A stretch of DNA of 64,000 nucleotides from Faecalibacterium longum CLA-AA-H243 (GCF_020687245.1 NZ_JAJEQG010000005.1:47519-111518), one strand, 5' to 3'. Counted from the first letter of the stretch, positions 6,721 to 15,003 are shown. The notes: generated from the sequence alone by a model not told the origin. Translations and numbers: made by a program.

Positions 6721-9294
6721 GTGGACAAAGTAAATCTCGATGAGCTGCTGAACTATAAAGAGGAATACAGCAAGTTCGTGCAGAAACCCGAATATAAAAA
6801 AGAGCGCATGACAAGCCTCTGCCCCTTCCACGACGACCGCAAGCCCAGCTTTTCCGTGGATCTCAAAACCGGCAAATTCGTCTGCTTCGCCTGCGGTAAG
6901 GCGGGCAACTACGTCAGCTTCAGAGCGGAGCTGGACGGTTGCTCCAACGCCGACGCCTACAAACGAATTCTCCGGGAGCATGGAGTGGACGAGGCAAAAA
7001 AGGAACCCGCCCGCCAGAACTACACCGTGGACGACTACGCCAAAGAGAAGAACCTCCCGGCTGCCTGGCTGCGGATGGTCTGCAGCCTGGAGGACGGCAG
7101 GGAAAAGGACGGCACCCCCTACGTCAAAATCCCCTACTTCGGTGAGGACGGCAAGCCAAAGGTCACCCGCAAGCGCATGGGGCCGCACAAGTTCAAGTGG
7201 GGCTTCGGCTCGGCGGGAAATATGCTGCCCTACGGCCTCTGGCGCAAAGAGGGCTTGGAGATCGCAGGCAGCTGCATCTTGGTGGAGGGAGAGAGTGACG
7301 CACAAACCCTTTGGTTCCTCGGCTACCCCGCCCTGGGCATTCCGGGCGCTTCCACGTTCAAGCCGGAATGGGCGAAGAGCCTCAAGGGGATAGAAACGCT
7401 CTACATCCATAAGGAACCCGACCAGGGCGGTCAAACCTTCCTGGACAAGGTGGCTCACGCCCTGAAAGATGCCGGCTTTGATGGAGGGGTGAAAACCTTC
7501 TCCTGCGCAGACGGCGGGCAGAAAGACCCCTCCGCCTTGTACCTCGACCTGGGCAAGGAAGCCGCCCAGGACAAGCTGGAAGAACTGCTGGCAGCGGCGC
7601 AACCCCTGGACTTGGAACACCTCGACGACGCCCTCCCGGTGGCGATTGAGGGCGCACCCAAGAACCTGCGGCAGCCGCCCGGCTGGCAGTACGGCGAGTT
7701 CGGAATCAGCCGCATCGACGAAAAGACAGAACAGCTGGTCTGCGTCTGCCGGACGCCGATCATCCTGACCAAGCGCCTCAAAAAGACCGACACCGGCGAA
7801 GAAAAGATAGAGGTCGCCTGGAAGCGGGACGGCAGGTGGCATGACGCGATTTTCCCCCGCTCCATGATTTTCCAGAGCCGCAGCATTACGGTGCTGGCAG
7901 ACAAAGGCTGCACCGTAACCAGCGAGAACGCAAAGCAGGTGGTGCGTTTCCTTGGCGCTTTGGAGCAAGAGAACATCGACGCCCTCGGCCTGCAGGAAAG
8001 TACCTCCACCTTCGGCTGGCAGTCAAACCACCGCTTCCTTCCCGGCCACGCCCCGGACATGGTGCTGGACATCGAACCCAGCATGACCCGCTGGGCTACC
8101 GCCTACTGCAAAAACGGCACCCTGGAAGACTGGGTGGCAAGCATGGCTCCGCACCGCAGCCGCCCACGGTTCCGCTTCATACTGGCCGCCAGCTTCGCCG
8201 CCCCCCTGCTGGCGATCATCAAGCAGCGAATCTTCTTCGTGTACAACTGGGGTGGCAGCCGGGGCGGTAAGACCGCAGCCCTGAAAGCAGCCCTGTCCGC
8301 CTGGGGCGACCCGGAGCGGCTTATGGCAAACTTCAACGCAACCCAGGTGGCGCTTGAGAGAATGGCCGGCTTTTACTGCGACCTCCCGCTCGGTATAGAC
8401 GAGCGCCAGCTTGCAGGCAACAAGCAAGAGGGCCTGGAAAAGATCGTGTATATGCTGGCCAACGGCACCGGGCGCAGCCGGGGCAGCAAGGACGGCGGCC
8501 TCCAAGAACTGCGCACCTGGCGCAGCGTGATTCTGGCGACAGGCGAGGAACCAATCGGCAAGGCGAACAGTCAGACCGGCGTGAGTACCCGAGTGCTGGA
8601 AGTGGTAGGCGCTCCCTTTGAGGACGAAACCAGCGCCAGCGATATGCACCAACAGGCAGCGCTAAACTGCGGCTGGGCAGGCCCGGCGTTCATCCAGTAC
8701 ATCCTGGACATGGGCGACAGCGCCATAATAGACGAATACAGCGAGGTGCTGGAACGCATCCGGGTGCTCATGGGAACCCGGAACGGTAGCCACACCGCAG
8801 CGGTTGCCACCGTGACCCTTGCAGATCAGATGCTTTCCAGGTGCATCTTCCACGAGGATGCAGACACCGCCCTCATGGAAGCCCAGCACATGGCCAACTG
8901 CATCACAGCGGGAATCCAGGAACAGGAACAGCCGGACGTGAACGAGCAGGCCGCTCAGTACATCAGCGACTGGATCAGTGCCAATGCCAACAGCTTCACC
9001 GATACCAACGCCATCGGCCAGAGGTACGGCAGCATTGAGGACGGCACGGCGTTCATCCTGCCCACCATCCTGCGGGAAGCTCTGGAAAAAGGCGGTTTCT
9101 CCTACCGAAAAACCATGAACTGGCTTGCAGAGAACGACGTCATACAGATTGACCCGCACGGAAAGTATCAGATACAGAAAAAGTTTGGAGGCAGAAACTG
9201 CCGCATGGTCGCCATAGACACCGAAGCCCTGCAAAACCCGCCCGACCCGGCAGGATTCAGGGAAATCACGGACAAAGACGACTTGCCCTTCTAA
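6721..9294 (+). CDS. Fused DNA primase-helicase (CHC2, TOPRIM, DUF927)
   Basis: This 857-residue protein joins three parts. A CHC2 zinc finger has Cys34, His37, Cys55 and Cys58. A TOPRIM-like domain has VEGESD at 188-193 and IPGA at 207-210. A DUF927-type helicase domain has Walker A GGSRGGKT at 511-518. It should prime and unwind phage DNA. GTG 6721 was chosen for its TTGGAGGA site; an upstream TTG in the terminator hairpin is unlikely. The last residues KDDLPF again resemble the SSB tip, an unusual feature for a primase. Confidence 0.92.
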   Translation: MDKVNLDELLNYKEEYSKFVQKPEYKKERMTSLCPFHDDRKPSFSVDLKTGKFVCFACGKAGNYVSFRAELDGCSNADAYKRILREHGVDEAKKEPARQNYTVDDYAKEKNLPAAWLRMVCSLEDGREKDGTPYVKIPYFGEDGKPKVTRKRMGPHKFKWGFGSAGNMLPYGLWRKEGLEIAGSCILVEGESDAQTLWFLGYPALGIPGASTFKPEWAKSLKGIETLYIHKEPDQGGQTFLDKVAHALKDAGFDGGVKTFSCADGGQKDPSALYLDLGKEAAQDKLEELLAAAQPLDLEHLDDALPVAIEGAPKNLRQPPGWQYGEFGISRIDEKTEQLVCVCRTPIILTKRLKKTDTGEEKIEVAWKRDGRWHDAIFPRSMIFQSRSITVLADKGCTVTSENAKQVVRFLGALEQENIDALGLQESTSTFGWQSNHRFLPGHAPDMVLDIEPSMTRWATAYCKNGTLEDWVASMAPHRSRPRFRFILAASFAAPLLAIIKQRIFFVYNWGGSRGGKTAALKAALSAWGDPERLMANFNATQVALERMAGFYCDLPLGIDERQLAGNKQEGLEKIVYMLANGTGRSRGSKDGGLQELRTWRSVILATGEEPIGKANSQTGVSTRVLEVVGAPFEDETSASDMHQQAALNCGWAGPAFIQYILDMGDSAIIDEYSEVLERIRVLMGTRNGSHTAAVATVTLADQMLSRCIFHEDADTALMEAQHMANCITAGIQEQEQPDVNEQAAQYISDWISANANSFTDTNAIGQRYGSIEDGTAFILPTILREALEKGGFSYRKTMNWLAENDVIQIDPHGKYQIQKKFGGRNCRMVAIDTEALQNPPDPAGFREITDKDDLPF

Positions 9295-9465
9295 GCCAGG
9301 TGCGCAAGCCCACAGAGAGCCGCAACGCTTGCGGCAGCAAACTTTCCAGGCTGAAATTTTTGCAGCATCCACGACGCAAATTTTTCCAGTGGAAAAAACA
9401 AGGGCGTGGTTCATGTGGACAGGAAACACCAACGAAACACCACGGTAACATGTTCGAGATTGCCC

Positions 9466-9671
9466 AGGTGTTACCAAAAAACAAGCGAAAATCCGCTCTT
9501 TTTACAAAAGAGTAACACCAGTAACACCAAAAAACAAAATACATTCGTGACGAAGCGGAGAGACAAACCGCCTCCGCTTTCCGTATATACCAGCTGTAAA
9601 AAATAGGTGCTACCTGCTACCTTTGACTTTTTCACGATAGAACGCAAAAAAGTCGTAACACCAGTAACACC
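9466..9671. repeat. Iteron-like repeats, candidate replication origin
   Basis: The 400-base gap 9295-9695 has no convincing gene. It holds two identical 17-mers, gtaacaccagtaacacc, at 9512-9528 and 9655-9671, each a tandem of GTAACACC. One inverted copy, GGTGTTACC, is at 9467-9475 and a degenerate inverted pair is at 9605-9620. A hairpin GCCGCAA-CGC-TTGCGGC lies at 9319-9335. Repeats next to a phage primase suggest an origin or a regulatory binding array. Confidence 0.5.
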
Positions 9672-9695
9672 TCCACTGACAGAAAGGACAAAAAC

Positions 9696-10427
9696 ATGGA
9701 AATCAACGCTACAAACGAAGCCTGCAGCACCGAGAATGAGAACGCCACCCACGACACCTGGTTCCGCTTGAGCCTCGACCTGCACACGCCCCGCGACAAG
9801 GGCGGCTCGAACCCCGATTCTAACCTGAGCTTCTCCGGGACAACCCCGGAGACATTCGACCACGCCCTGGCAACCATCCTGGACGTGGTGACCTCCACCG
9901 TGTACGGCGGGCAGCTCAACGGCCTGCAGGAGATCATCGACCGCAGCACCGACGAGCTGCGGGCCGACAGCGAAAAGGCGCAGCACGGCGCCGCCACGTT
10001 GGAGGACATCCTGCGCCAGGAGCCTCCCGAGGACGACGCCCAGCAGCCCAAGCGCAACCCCGCCCTGGACGTGGACACCCCGAAGATCAGCACGGTGACC
10101 GAGCCTCGCCCCAGCTTCGCCCCCCCCTCTAAGCCGGGCGCCCGGGGTGCAAAAGGCTTGATGCTGCTCACCTGCCCGGGCTGCCACCACACCTTCAAGC
10201 ACTTCGCCCGGGAGAACACCGACAAGGTCAAGTGCTTCTGCGGCACAGAGGTGCCGGTGGACAACGTCGCCCGCTTCGAGTTCACCTGCAAGCAGTGCGG
10301 CAAGCTTTCCTACGGATGGACGAACATCGAAGCGGCGACCATTGAGGCAGGCGCTCTGCACTGCGTCTGCACAGCAACCGCCCCGGAAATGATTTGGCAC
10401 CCCGCAACCCGAAAATTCCACGGCTAA
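9696..10427 (+). CDS. Phage protein with C-terminal zinc-ribbon cysteines
   Basis: The 243-residue protein has an uncharacterised helical N-terminal part, a proline-rich charged linker (about 105-145) and a C-terminal region with paired cysteines (CPGCHHTF, KCFCG, CKQCG, HCVC) like two zinc ribbons. It may bind nucleic acid; no family is recognised. ATG follows AGAAAGGA. It is the first gene after the candidate origin. Confidence 0.65.
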   Translation: MEINATNEACSTENENATHDTWFRLSLDLHTPRDKGGSNPDSNLSFSGTTPETFDHALATILDVVTSTVYGGQLNGLQEIIDRSTDELRADSEKAQHGAATLEDILRQEPPEDDAQQPKRNPALDVDTPKISTVTEPRPSFAPPSKPGARGAKGLMLLTCPGCHHTFKHFARENTDKVKCFCGTEVPVDNVARFEFTCKQCGKLSYGWTNIEAATIEAGALHCVCTATAPEMIWHPATRKFHG

Positions 10428-10473
10428 AATAAAACGCCCGCACCGGGAAGGTGCGGACAGATTGGAGAAACGC

Positions 10474-10902
10474 ATGAACTACAAAAAACCGCTTCCTTCC
10501 CCCTACGACTACGAAAAGCTGGGCGCATACCTCCACGCCCTGGTTGATGCAGGCGCAGCCCACAACATTACCGAGGCCAGGAAGCTGGCCCGCAGGCTGG
10601 TGCCCTCGGAGGCGAAAATCCAGAAAGAGATCCTCGCGTACCTCCGCAAAGAGGTGGGCGGCTTCTGGTGGAAGGATGCCGCCGGGCCGTATCAGCGCCA
10701 GGGTATCCCGGACATTGTAGGCTGCCACGATGGGCATTTTTACGCATTCGAGGTCAAGCGCCCCTTGGTGGGCGAATTGAGCGCCATCCAGCGCAACACC
10801 CTGACCGCCATCAATGCAGCAGGTGGCACCGCCTACGTCGTAACCAGCGTGGAAGATGTACGCCGGGTGCTCACCCCGCCGCAGGGCGAAAAGGAGTGGT
10901 GA
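10474..10902 (+). CDS. VRR-NUC domain nuclease
   Basis: A 142-residue stand-alone VRR-NUC domain of the PD-(D/E)XK superfamily. Visible are Asp80 in GIPDIVG, Glu93 and Lys95 in FEVKRP, and Gln106, the expected catalytic set. Such phage nucleases are thought to cut branched DNA or help in packaging or recombination. ATG 10474 follows TTGGAGAAACGC; the alternative TTG at 10462 overlaps the ribosome site. Confidence 0.88.
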   Translation: MNYKKPLPSPYDYEKLGAYLHALVDAGAAHNITEARKLARRLVPSEAKIQKEILAYLRKEVGGFWWKDAAGPYQRQGIPDIVGCHDGHFYAFEVKRPLVGELSAIQRNTLTAINAAGGTAYVVTSVEDVRRVLTPPQGEKEW

Positions 10903-10905
10903 TCC

Positions 10906-11220
10906 TTGCCATACATGAGCCTCCGAGAACAGCGGCACCTGCTGCGGCGATACCTCAAGCAGTACCGCTTGGAGCGGACACCGGCGCACCGCCAGGCCGT
11001 GCAAGACACCCTGCTCCACCTCGACCCGATGCACCCCGCCGCCCCGATCATGCGCCTGCGGTACATAGACTGCCGCAGCTGGCGGGCAACGGAGCTGCGA
11101 ACCTACTACTGCCACAGCAGGGCCTTTGAACTGGAAACCCGGGCCATAGACGACCTGCTCCAGATTCCAGAGGTTCAAGACGCAATAACAAAATGGGAGG
11201 AAACGCACCGTGACGCTTGA
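10906..11220 (+). CDS. Small phage protein, function unknown
   Basis: A basic, helical protein of about 104 residues, rich in Arg, His and Leu. TTG 10906 has AAGGAG nine bases upstream; ATG 10915 is the alternative. It overlaps the next gene by 11 bases, so translation is probably coupled. No motif is recognised. Confidence 0.6.
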   Translation: MPYMSLREQRHLLRRYLKQYRLERTPAHRQAVQDTLLHLDPMHPAAPIMRLRYIDCRSWRATELRTYYCHSRAFELETRAIDDLLQIPEVQDAITKWEETHRDA

Positions 11221-11635
11221 AGAAGCCTGCCGTCTGCTCGACCCGAACACGACGGCAGAGGAACTGGCGAAGATCGAATATTACAACGGCTTCAACGGTA
11301 AAAAGGCCTGCATTGAGGCCATCAACGAAGCCTGCACACTGTTGGTGGGAGCTGTCCGCAGCGCCCACCACGAAGCACGGAGCGGCACCGCCCCGGACAG
11401 CACCAAGGTCTACCTTGTACCCGAGTACGAAATCAAAGAGATTTTCAATGACATCGGGCGCAGCGAATGGAAAACAAAGACGTCGCCCCGAGAGCGCTTC
11501 TTGTGCCTGTCGCACACCTTGGACAACTGCCCGTCGCTGGTGGCCGTGGACAATACCACCGGCGACGCCTGGACGGAGGATTTTACAAGCCTTCCGGCGG
11601 CGCTGGAATGGCTCAACAGGGAGGATAAAAAATAA
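11210..11635 (+). CDS. Phage protein, function unknown
   Basis: A 141-residue acidic protein starting at GTG 11210 inside the end of the previous gene (GGAGGAAACGCACC upstream). The N-terminal half is helical and the C-terminal half mixed. It has no cysteines pattern, signal peptide or membrane segment. No family is recognised. Confidence 0.6.
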   Translation: MTLEEACRLLDPNTTAEELAKIEYYNGFNGKKACIEAINEACTLLVGAVRSAHHEARSGTAPDSTKVYLVPEYEIKEIFNDIGRSEWKTKTSPRERFLCLSHTLDNCPSLVAVDNTTGDAWTEDFTSLPAALEWLNREDKK

Positions 11636-11878
11636 ATGGACTGGATTTGTGGATTTTTGACCGGCTGCATTGCGGGCTGTATTTCTGGCTTGGTTCTTAC
11701 GCCTTGCCGCAAGGAAACGGTTGTAGTTGTAACCAGAACTCCGCGCTTGGGTGGCGTGTTGCGGATGGATTGGAGCCGCTGCGAGTTTCCTGGATCGCCC
11801 GATGGATGGAACCCCGCAGACCACCCGCTGGAAGCAGAGGGCGAAGCTCTCGACCCGGTAGGAGGTGGCGCAGAATGA
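11636..11878 (+). CDS. Small membrane-anchored phage protein
   Basis: An 80-residue protein with an N-terminal hydrophobic segment (WICGFLTGCIAGCISGLVL, about 3-21) and a polar C-terminal part. It overlaps the next gene by four bases (ATGA). It may pair with that secreted or anchored 3D-domain protein at the membrane; this is inference. Confidence 0.55.
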   Translation: MDWICGFLTGCIAGCISGLVLTPCRKETVVVVTRTPRLGGVLRMDWSRCEFPGSPDGWNPADHPLEAEGEALDPVGGGAE

Positions 11879-12423
11879 AGAACCTTGAACGACTCGCGCT
11901 GGTTGGCGCACTGGCAGCAGCGGTCTTTGTGGAAGGTTCGCTGAACGCCCGGGTCAAAGACCTGGCACAGCAGCGGGACATCTACCAAAGCCGCTCCGCC
12001 AACTGGGAGCGGGACGCCCTCAACTGGCAGACCGAGGCGAAAGAAGCGGAGGCGCAAGTCGCAGATCTCAAAGCCGCCCTGGAAGCGGCGCAGGCTGGCC
12101 CCGCCGGGCTTGAAGCAGCATACCTCGGGGAGTTTAACTGCACCGCCTACTGCTCGGAGCAGTACGAGCATATCTGCGGCACCGGGGACGGCATCACCGC
12201 CAGCGGCGCACCTGTGCAGGCAGGCGTGACCGTAGCAGCAGACCCGGACGTTTTGCCCCTCGGCTCTGCGGTATACATTGAGGGCATCGGTCTGCGGTAC
12301 GTCCAAGACACTGGCAGCGCCGTGAAGGGTAAAGCCCTGGACGTGGCGGTGGAAACCCACAGCGAGGCGCTCTCCTGGCCTGGATACGGAACGCACAGGG
12401 TCTGGCTGCTTGAGGCCGAATAA
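11875..12423 (+). CDS. 3D-domain protein, anchored cell-wall enzyme candidate
   Basis: The 182-residue protein has a signal anchor (about 5-20), a coiled-coil spacer (25-75) and a C-terminal 3D domain. The domain shows FNCTAYC, then DGITASGAPV, then the Asp-rich DTGSAVKGKALDV. 3D domains resemble the MltA lytic transglycosylase fold found in resuscitation-promoting and YabE/YocH proteins. ATG 11875 follows GGAGG and overlaps the previous stop. A wall-acting enzyme inside the replication region, far from the lysis cassette, is unusual. Confidence 0.8.
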   Translation: MKNLERLALVGALAAAVFVEGSLNARVKDLAQQRDIYQSRSANWERDALNWQTEAKEAEAQVADLKAALEAAQAGPAGLEAAYLGEFNCTAYCSEQYEHICGTGDGITASGAPVQAGVTVAADPDVLPLGSAVYIEGIGLRYVQDTGSAVKGKALDVAVETHSEALSWPGYGTHRVWLLEAE

Positions 12424-12436
12424 TAGGAGGTGCAGC

Positions 12437-12748
12437 ATGGACAAAGTAAGGCCGATCGACGCAACGCCGCTCGAAAAAGAGATGATGGAATACGCTCAGT
12501 ACATTGGCCGCGAAACCACGAACGAGTGCGAAAGCACCGCCGAAAGCTGTGCGGACATGGTAAGCAGCGCCCCGACCATTGACCCGGAAAGCCTGCGTCC
12601 AAAGACGCGCATGAAGTATAACGCTTTAGACCGCACTGTAACATGCCTGAGTTGCCTTGGAGATATAAAGCTCGGAGATTATGACAATCCAGAAGATGTC
12701 AAGTATTGCCCGTTTTGCGGACTCAAGGCGGAGGAACTACTGCAATGA
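12437..12748 (+). CDS. Small phage protein with C-terminal zinc ribbon
   Basis: A 103-residue protein. It begins DKVRPIDATPL and carries APTIDPESLRPK, a pattern common in small Firmicutes-phage proteins of unknown role. The C-terminal CLSC and CPFC pairs look like a zinc ribbon. ATG 12437 has TAGGAGG seven bases upstream. It overlaps the next gene by four bases. Confidence 0.65.
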   Translation: MDKVRPIDATPLEKEMMEYAQYIGRETTNECESTAESCADMVSSAPTIDPESLRPKTRMKYNALDRTVTCLSCLGDIKLGDYDNPEDVKYCPFCGLKAEELLQ

Positions 12749-12948
12749 CTAACCCCTGCTTCCACTGCACAGATCGCCACCCGGTCTGCCACGATACCTG
12801 CGAACGGTACAAGGCCTGGCAGGAATTTCACGCCGCAGAGGTGGCGGACAAGCGCCAAAGGAATGACGCCTGCACCATCCACAAGAACGACTTCGACGAG
12901 GAATTCTGGCACGGCAACCCGCAGCGGCGACGGAGGCGGCACAGATGA
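12745..12948 (+). CDS. Small cysteine-rich phage protein
   Basis: A 67-residue protein with CFHCTDRHPVCHDTC at the N-terminus, a likely metal knot, and a very basic end (RRRRRRHR), suggesting nucleic-acid contact. It is coupled to the gene before (ATGA) and after (overlap of four bases). Similar C-x2-C proteins are frequent in phages of this group; function is unknown. Confidence 0.65.
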   Translation: MTNPCFHCTDRHPVCHDTCERYKAWQEFHAAEVADKRQRNDACTIHKNDFDEEFWHGNPQRRRRRHR

Positions 12949-13196
12949 GCCGCCCCAAGGTTCATCCGCCGCAATTCATAGCGGTGACGGCGGACGAATA
13001 CGAACTAACCCTCGGTGCCTTTGACACCGTCAAAGAGCTTGCAGCTTGGAGCGGCCACAAGGTCTTCGCCATATACCAAAGCCTTGAGTATGGGCGGGTG
13101 CTTCGGAGAGGCCCGGCCAAAGGCTGCAAGGTGCTGCGGTATACCGATGGACACTATACCGCCGGGATCCTGAAACCAAAACCACGGCACAAATAA
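12945..13196 (+). CDS. Small phage protein, possible DNA-binding
   Basis: An 83-residue basic protein. The middle, TVKELAAWSGHKVFAIYQSL, could form a helix-turn-helix-like unit. It is the last gene of the early operon and is followed within three bases by a terminator. No family is assigned. Confidence 0.6.
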   Translation: MSRPKVHPPQFIAVTADEYELTLGAFDTVKELAAWSGHKVFAIYQSLEYGRVLRRGPAKGCKVLRYTDGHYTAGILKPKPRHK

Positions 13197-13198
13197 CA

Positions 13199-13239
13199 AA
13201 ACCGCCTGCGGCAGGTACAACACCCACCGCAGGCGGTTT
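13199..13239. terminator. Terminator between convergent early operon and minus-strand block
   Basis: A perfect 13-bp stem (13199-13211 with 13227-13239) lies between convergent genes. T residues follow on the minus strand (TTTTGTTATT) and a TTT on the plus strand, so it probably works both ways. Confidence 0.8.
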
Positions 13240-13611
13240 CTATGCTCTCGGATATTCAGGAACGGCCTCCCACGAGAACGGAAATTCTTTGTCGGCCAGT
13301 CCTTGGCCGTTCCACTTGGTCTGGTAAGTAACCTCCATCCCGATCTCGGCGCCAGCAGCATCTACCAAAATCAGCATCAAGCCATCCTTGAACGGCGTGT
13401 CCGCTTCATAGCCGCCGCTCCACTTCGTAGCAGTACACCACCGCACAAGATCGTCGCAGAGCTGTTGCCGGACGCATACCCGCCCGGTCTCTTGGATGCG
13501 GTACACGTCCTCGGAAACGCCGGTCTGCTCCCCGATGAGCCGGACATGGCGCACATAGCGAAAGCGGTCTCTGCCGTTGGTCGCCACGACCTTTGCATTC
13601 AGCCCCTCCAT
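13240..13611 (-). CDS. Small phage protein, minus-strand block 1
   Basis: About 123 residues from ATG 13611, which overlaps the stop of the upstream gene (TGATG), so the two are translationally coupled. Longer readings lack a ribosome site. The sequence is mixed alpha/beta with no recognised motif. It is the last gene of the operon that begins at promoter A and contains the first hammerhead ribozyme. Confidence 0.6.
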   Translation of the reverse strand: MEGLNAKVVATNGRDRFRYVRHVRLIGEQTGVSEDVYRIQETGRVCVRQQLCDDLVRWCTATKWSGGYEADTPFKDGLMLILVDAAGAEIGMEVTYQTKWNGQGLADKEFPFSWEAVPEYPRA

Positions 13612-13883
13612 CAGCGACGCCCCGCTGCTGCGGATTCGCCCAGCTGGTAGACCCAGTGACGCCCGGTCTCGTCCCGCTGCCACTCGCCGCCCATAGCCTC
13701 AAAGGCGGATGTCATACCAGCATAGGCGACTTGGTACATATTCGGCACTGGCTCGCCGTTGTCGTCATAGGCCAGGGTGCCAGCGGCCTGCTGCTCTGCA
13801 GCAATCCGCTGAGCGTAGGCCCACTGCAAGTCGAGCTTTTCAGCCATCCCCCGGAGAGCAATGCGAAAATCAGATTTTTTCAT
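13611..13883 (-). CDS. Small phage protein downstream of hammerhead 1
   Basis: A 90-residue protein (KKSDFRIALRGMAEK at the start). ATG 13883 follows GAAAGGA. Its ribosome site lies about 20 bases beyond the predicted ribozyme cleavage position, so the processed mRNA would start just upstream of this gene. No family is recognised. Confidence 0.6.
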   Translation of the reverse strand: MKKSDFRIALRGMAEKLDLQWAYAQRIAAEQQAAGTLAYDDNGEPVPNMYQVAYAGMTSAFEAMGGEWQRDETGRHWVYQLGESAAAGRR

Positions 13884-13911
13884 ACTAAAAACGTCCTTTC
13901 TGTGGTTGGCT

Positions 13912-13979
13912 CCCACGACCATCTTGCCGGCCTCGGCAAAATGGTTTCGGCTGCTGCCATGCAGCCATCGTCAGGTGAG
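13912..13979 (-). ncRNA. Type I hammerhead ribozyme 1
   Basis: Read on the minus strand, all hammerhead parts are present. Core CUGACGA is at 13974-13968 and core GAAA at 13948-13945. Stem I is CTCAC 13979-13975 with GTGGG 13916-13912. Stem II is GGCTGC 13966-13961 with GCAGCC 13954-13949. Stem III is a 12-bp helix, 13945-13934 with 13929-13918, closed by AGGC. C17 is 13917, so cleavage falls between 13917 and 13916. Stems II and III are closed and stem I is open (type I). One extra U sits between A9 and stem II. The ribozyme begins directly after the stop codon of the upstream gene. Confidence 0.88.
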
Positions 13980-14432
13980 TTATTTCTTGAGCCGCTCCGC
14001 CACAGATGCCCAGAACTTGCGGGCTTCTTTGTGGCGCAAGACGTCCGGGTGATTTTCGCCCCAATCCCAGGCCTCCCGCTCGATGTAGGGGTCAAGCTCC
14101 TTTGCCAGCCCCATGAAGTGCTCCGCCAGCGCGGACGTGTCCATGTCGGTGACGACCTCAATTTCTGCGTGCTCTTCGTTCCAACGGTGAGCTTCGTTTC
14201 GCGTTACCCAGCTATTGGTGAAGATCGCAATCGGCCAGGAGCAAAGGTTGTACTTCGCCGTGCTGGGCTGGCCGTTCCGCTTGAGCTTCATCAAGCTGTA
14301 GGAGCCGCCGCACCAGCTCGGGTCGCCGGGCGACCTTTCGATGAACCACAGCCCGTTGTCATTCTTGAAGTAAGCCCCGGACACCCGGACGATGTCCCCC
14401 GTTTTCATTTCCACGCCGTTCTTGTCAACCAT
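13980..14432 (-). CDS. Phage protein, minus-strand block 1
   Basis: A 150-residue protein. The N-terminal part (VEMKTGDIVRVSGAYFKNDNG, given as TGDIVRVSGAYFK) looks like a small beta-barrel; the rest is helical and rich in Trp and charged residues. ATG 14432 has GGGGGAAAG upstream. The stop codon abuts hammerhead 1. Similar proteins occur in Firmicutes phages without known function. Confidence 0.65.
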   Translation of the reverse strand: MVDKNGVEMKTGDIVRVSGAYFKNDNGLWFIERSPGDPSWCGGSYSLMKLKRNGQPSTAKYNLCSWPIAIFTNSWVTRNEAHRWNEEHAEIEVVTDMDTSALAEHFMGLAKELDPYIEREAWDWGENHPDVLRHKEARKFWASVAERLKK

Positions 14433-14445
14433 CGCTCTTTCCCCC

Positions 14446-14610
14446 TTAGTCATTCATAGAAATCAGCAGGCCAGCCAGGTCGCGAGAAATCTCGCCCTTT
14501 TCCATGGCCCGGATAATGGCCTTGTCGCCCAGCATAGCAATCTGACCCGCGACGTCCAAAGGAAGCTCGCCCTTTTCGATGTACTTGTTCATGAGTTCGT
14601 TCCGCTTCAT
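14446..14610 (-). CDS. Small phage protein, first gene after promoter A
   Basis: A 54-residue helical protein (KRNELMNKYIEKGELP at the start). ATG 14610 follows GGAGGA; longer readings would run into the promoter. It is separated from promoter A by a short leader. Function is unknown. Confidence 0.6.
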   Translation of the reverse strand: MKRNELMNKYIEKGELPLDVAGQIAMLGDKAIIRAMEKGEISRDLAGLLISMND

Positions 14611-14650
14611 AACCTTGTCCTCCGTTCGATGTGTTCCTTTCGGTGTCTGT

Positions 14651-14695
14651 GTCTTACCACATAAACGCGGTAAACTCCACTGGCAAACGGTCCAA
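14651..14695 (-). promoter_or_regulatory. Repeated minus-strand promoter A
   Basis: On the minus strand: box TTGGAC (14695-14690), 10 bases, TGGAGT (14679-14674) as -35, 17 bases, TAAGAC (14656-14651) as -10. The same three boxes at the same spacing occur at promoters B, C and D. Sequence flanking the boxes (TTATGTGG before TAAGAC, GTTTG after TTGGAC) is also shared, most closely with D. Confidence 0.75.
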
Positions 14696-14739
14696 TGATT
14701 CAAGGCGCAGTTTGTCTCTTTTGCTCCGCATCGGACAAC

Positions 14740-14764
14740 AAAAAAGACGGGGTCAAACCCCGTC
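14740..14764 (-). terminator. Terminator of operon B
   Basis: On the minus strand GACGGGG-TTTGA-CCCCGTC is followed by TTTTTT (14745-14740). The stem includes the stop codon of the gene ending at 14753. Confidence 0.85.
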
Positions 14765-14989
14765 AGAATAGAGCCGCTCCGCCCGGAACACTGGCGCCAT
14801 AGAGTAGTGCCAGGGCATGACCCACTCGCCGCTGTCAGACACCCGGATCATCGCCCGCTTGACCCCCTCCCCGGAAAACTCGGCCTTGACCGACTTCTCC
14901 GTGCGGGACAGCACCTTCATCAGGAACACGCAATCGTGGTTGCATGCGCTGCGGGCGTAGTAGACGGAACCAACTTCAAACTTGAACAT
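14753..14989 (-). CDS. Small phage protein, operon B
   Basis: A 78-residue protein (FKFEVGSVYYARSACNH at the start), probably a small beta-barrel. ATG 14989 has AAAGGAG upstream, within the end of the previous gene. The gene ends inside its own terminator stem. No family is recognised. Confidence 0.6.
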   Translation of the reverse strand: MFKFEVGSVYYARSACNHDCVFLMKVLSRTEKSVKAEFSGEGVKRAMIRVSDSGEWVMPWHYSMAPVFRAERLYSDGV

Positions 14990-15003
14990 AACACAAACTC
15001 CTT

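Noticed and set aside
5061..6728. Long open frame of about 555 codons on the minus strand
   Set aside because: It lies opposite three well-supported plus-strand genes, has Val/Ala/Gly-rich low-complexity composition and no ribosome site or family motif. Such antisense frames are common in GC-rich DNA.
9300..9606. Two short overlapping frames in the gap after the primase gene
   Set aside because: Both are basic, lack ribosome sites and run through the iteron-like repeats.
14905..14940. TCATCAG on the plus strand (minus CTGATGA) in block 1 as a further hammerhead
   Set aside because: It lies inside a gene and no GAAA equivalent or pairing stems are present.
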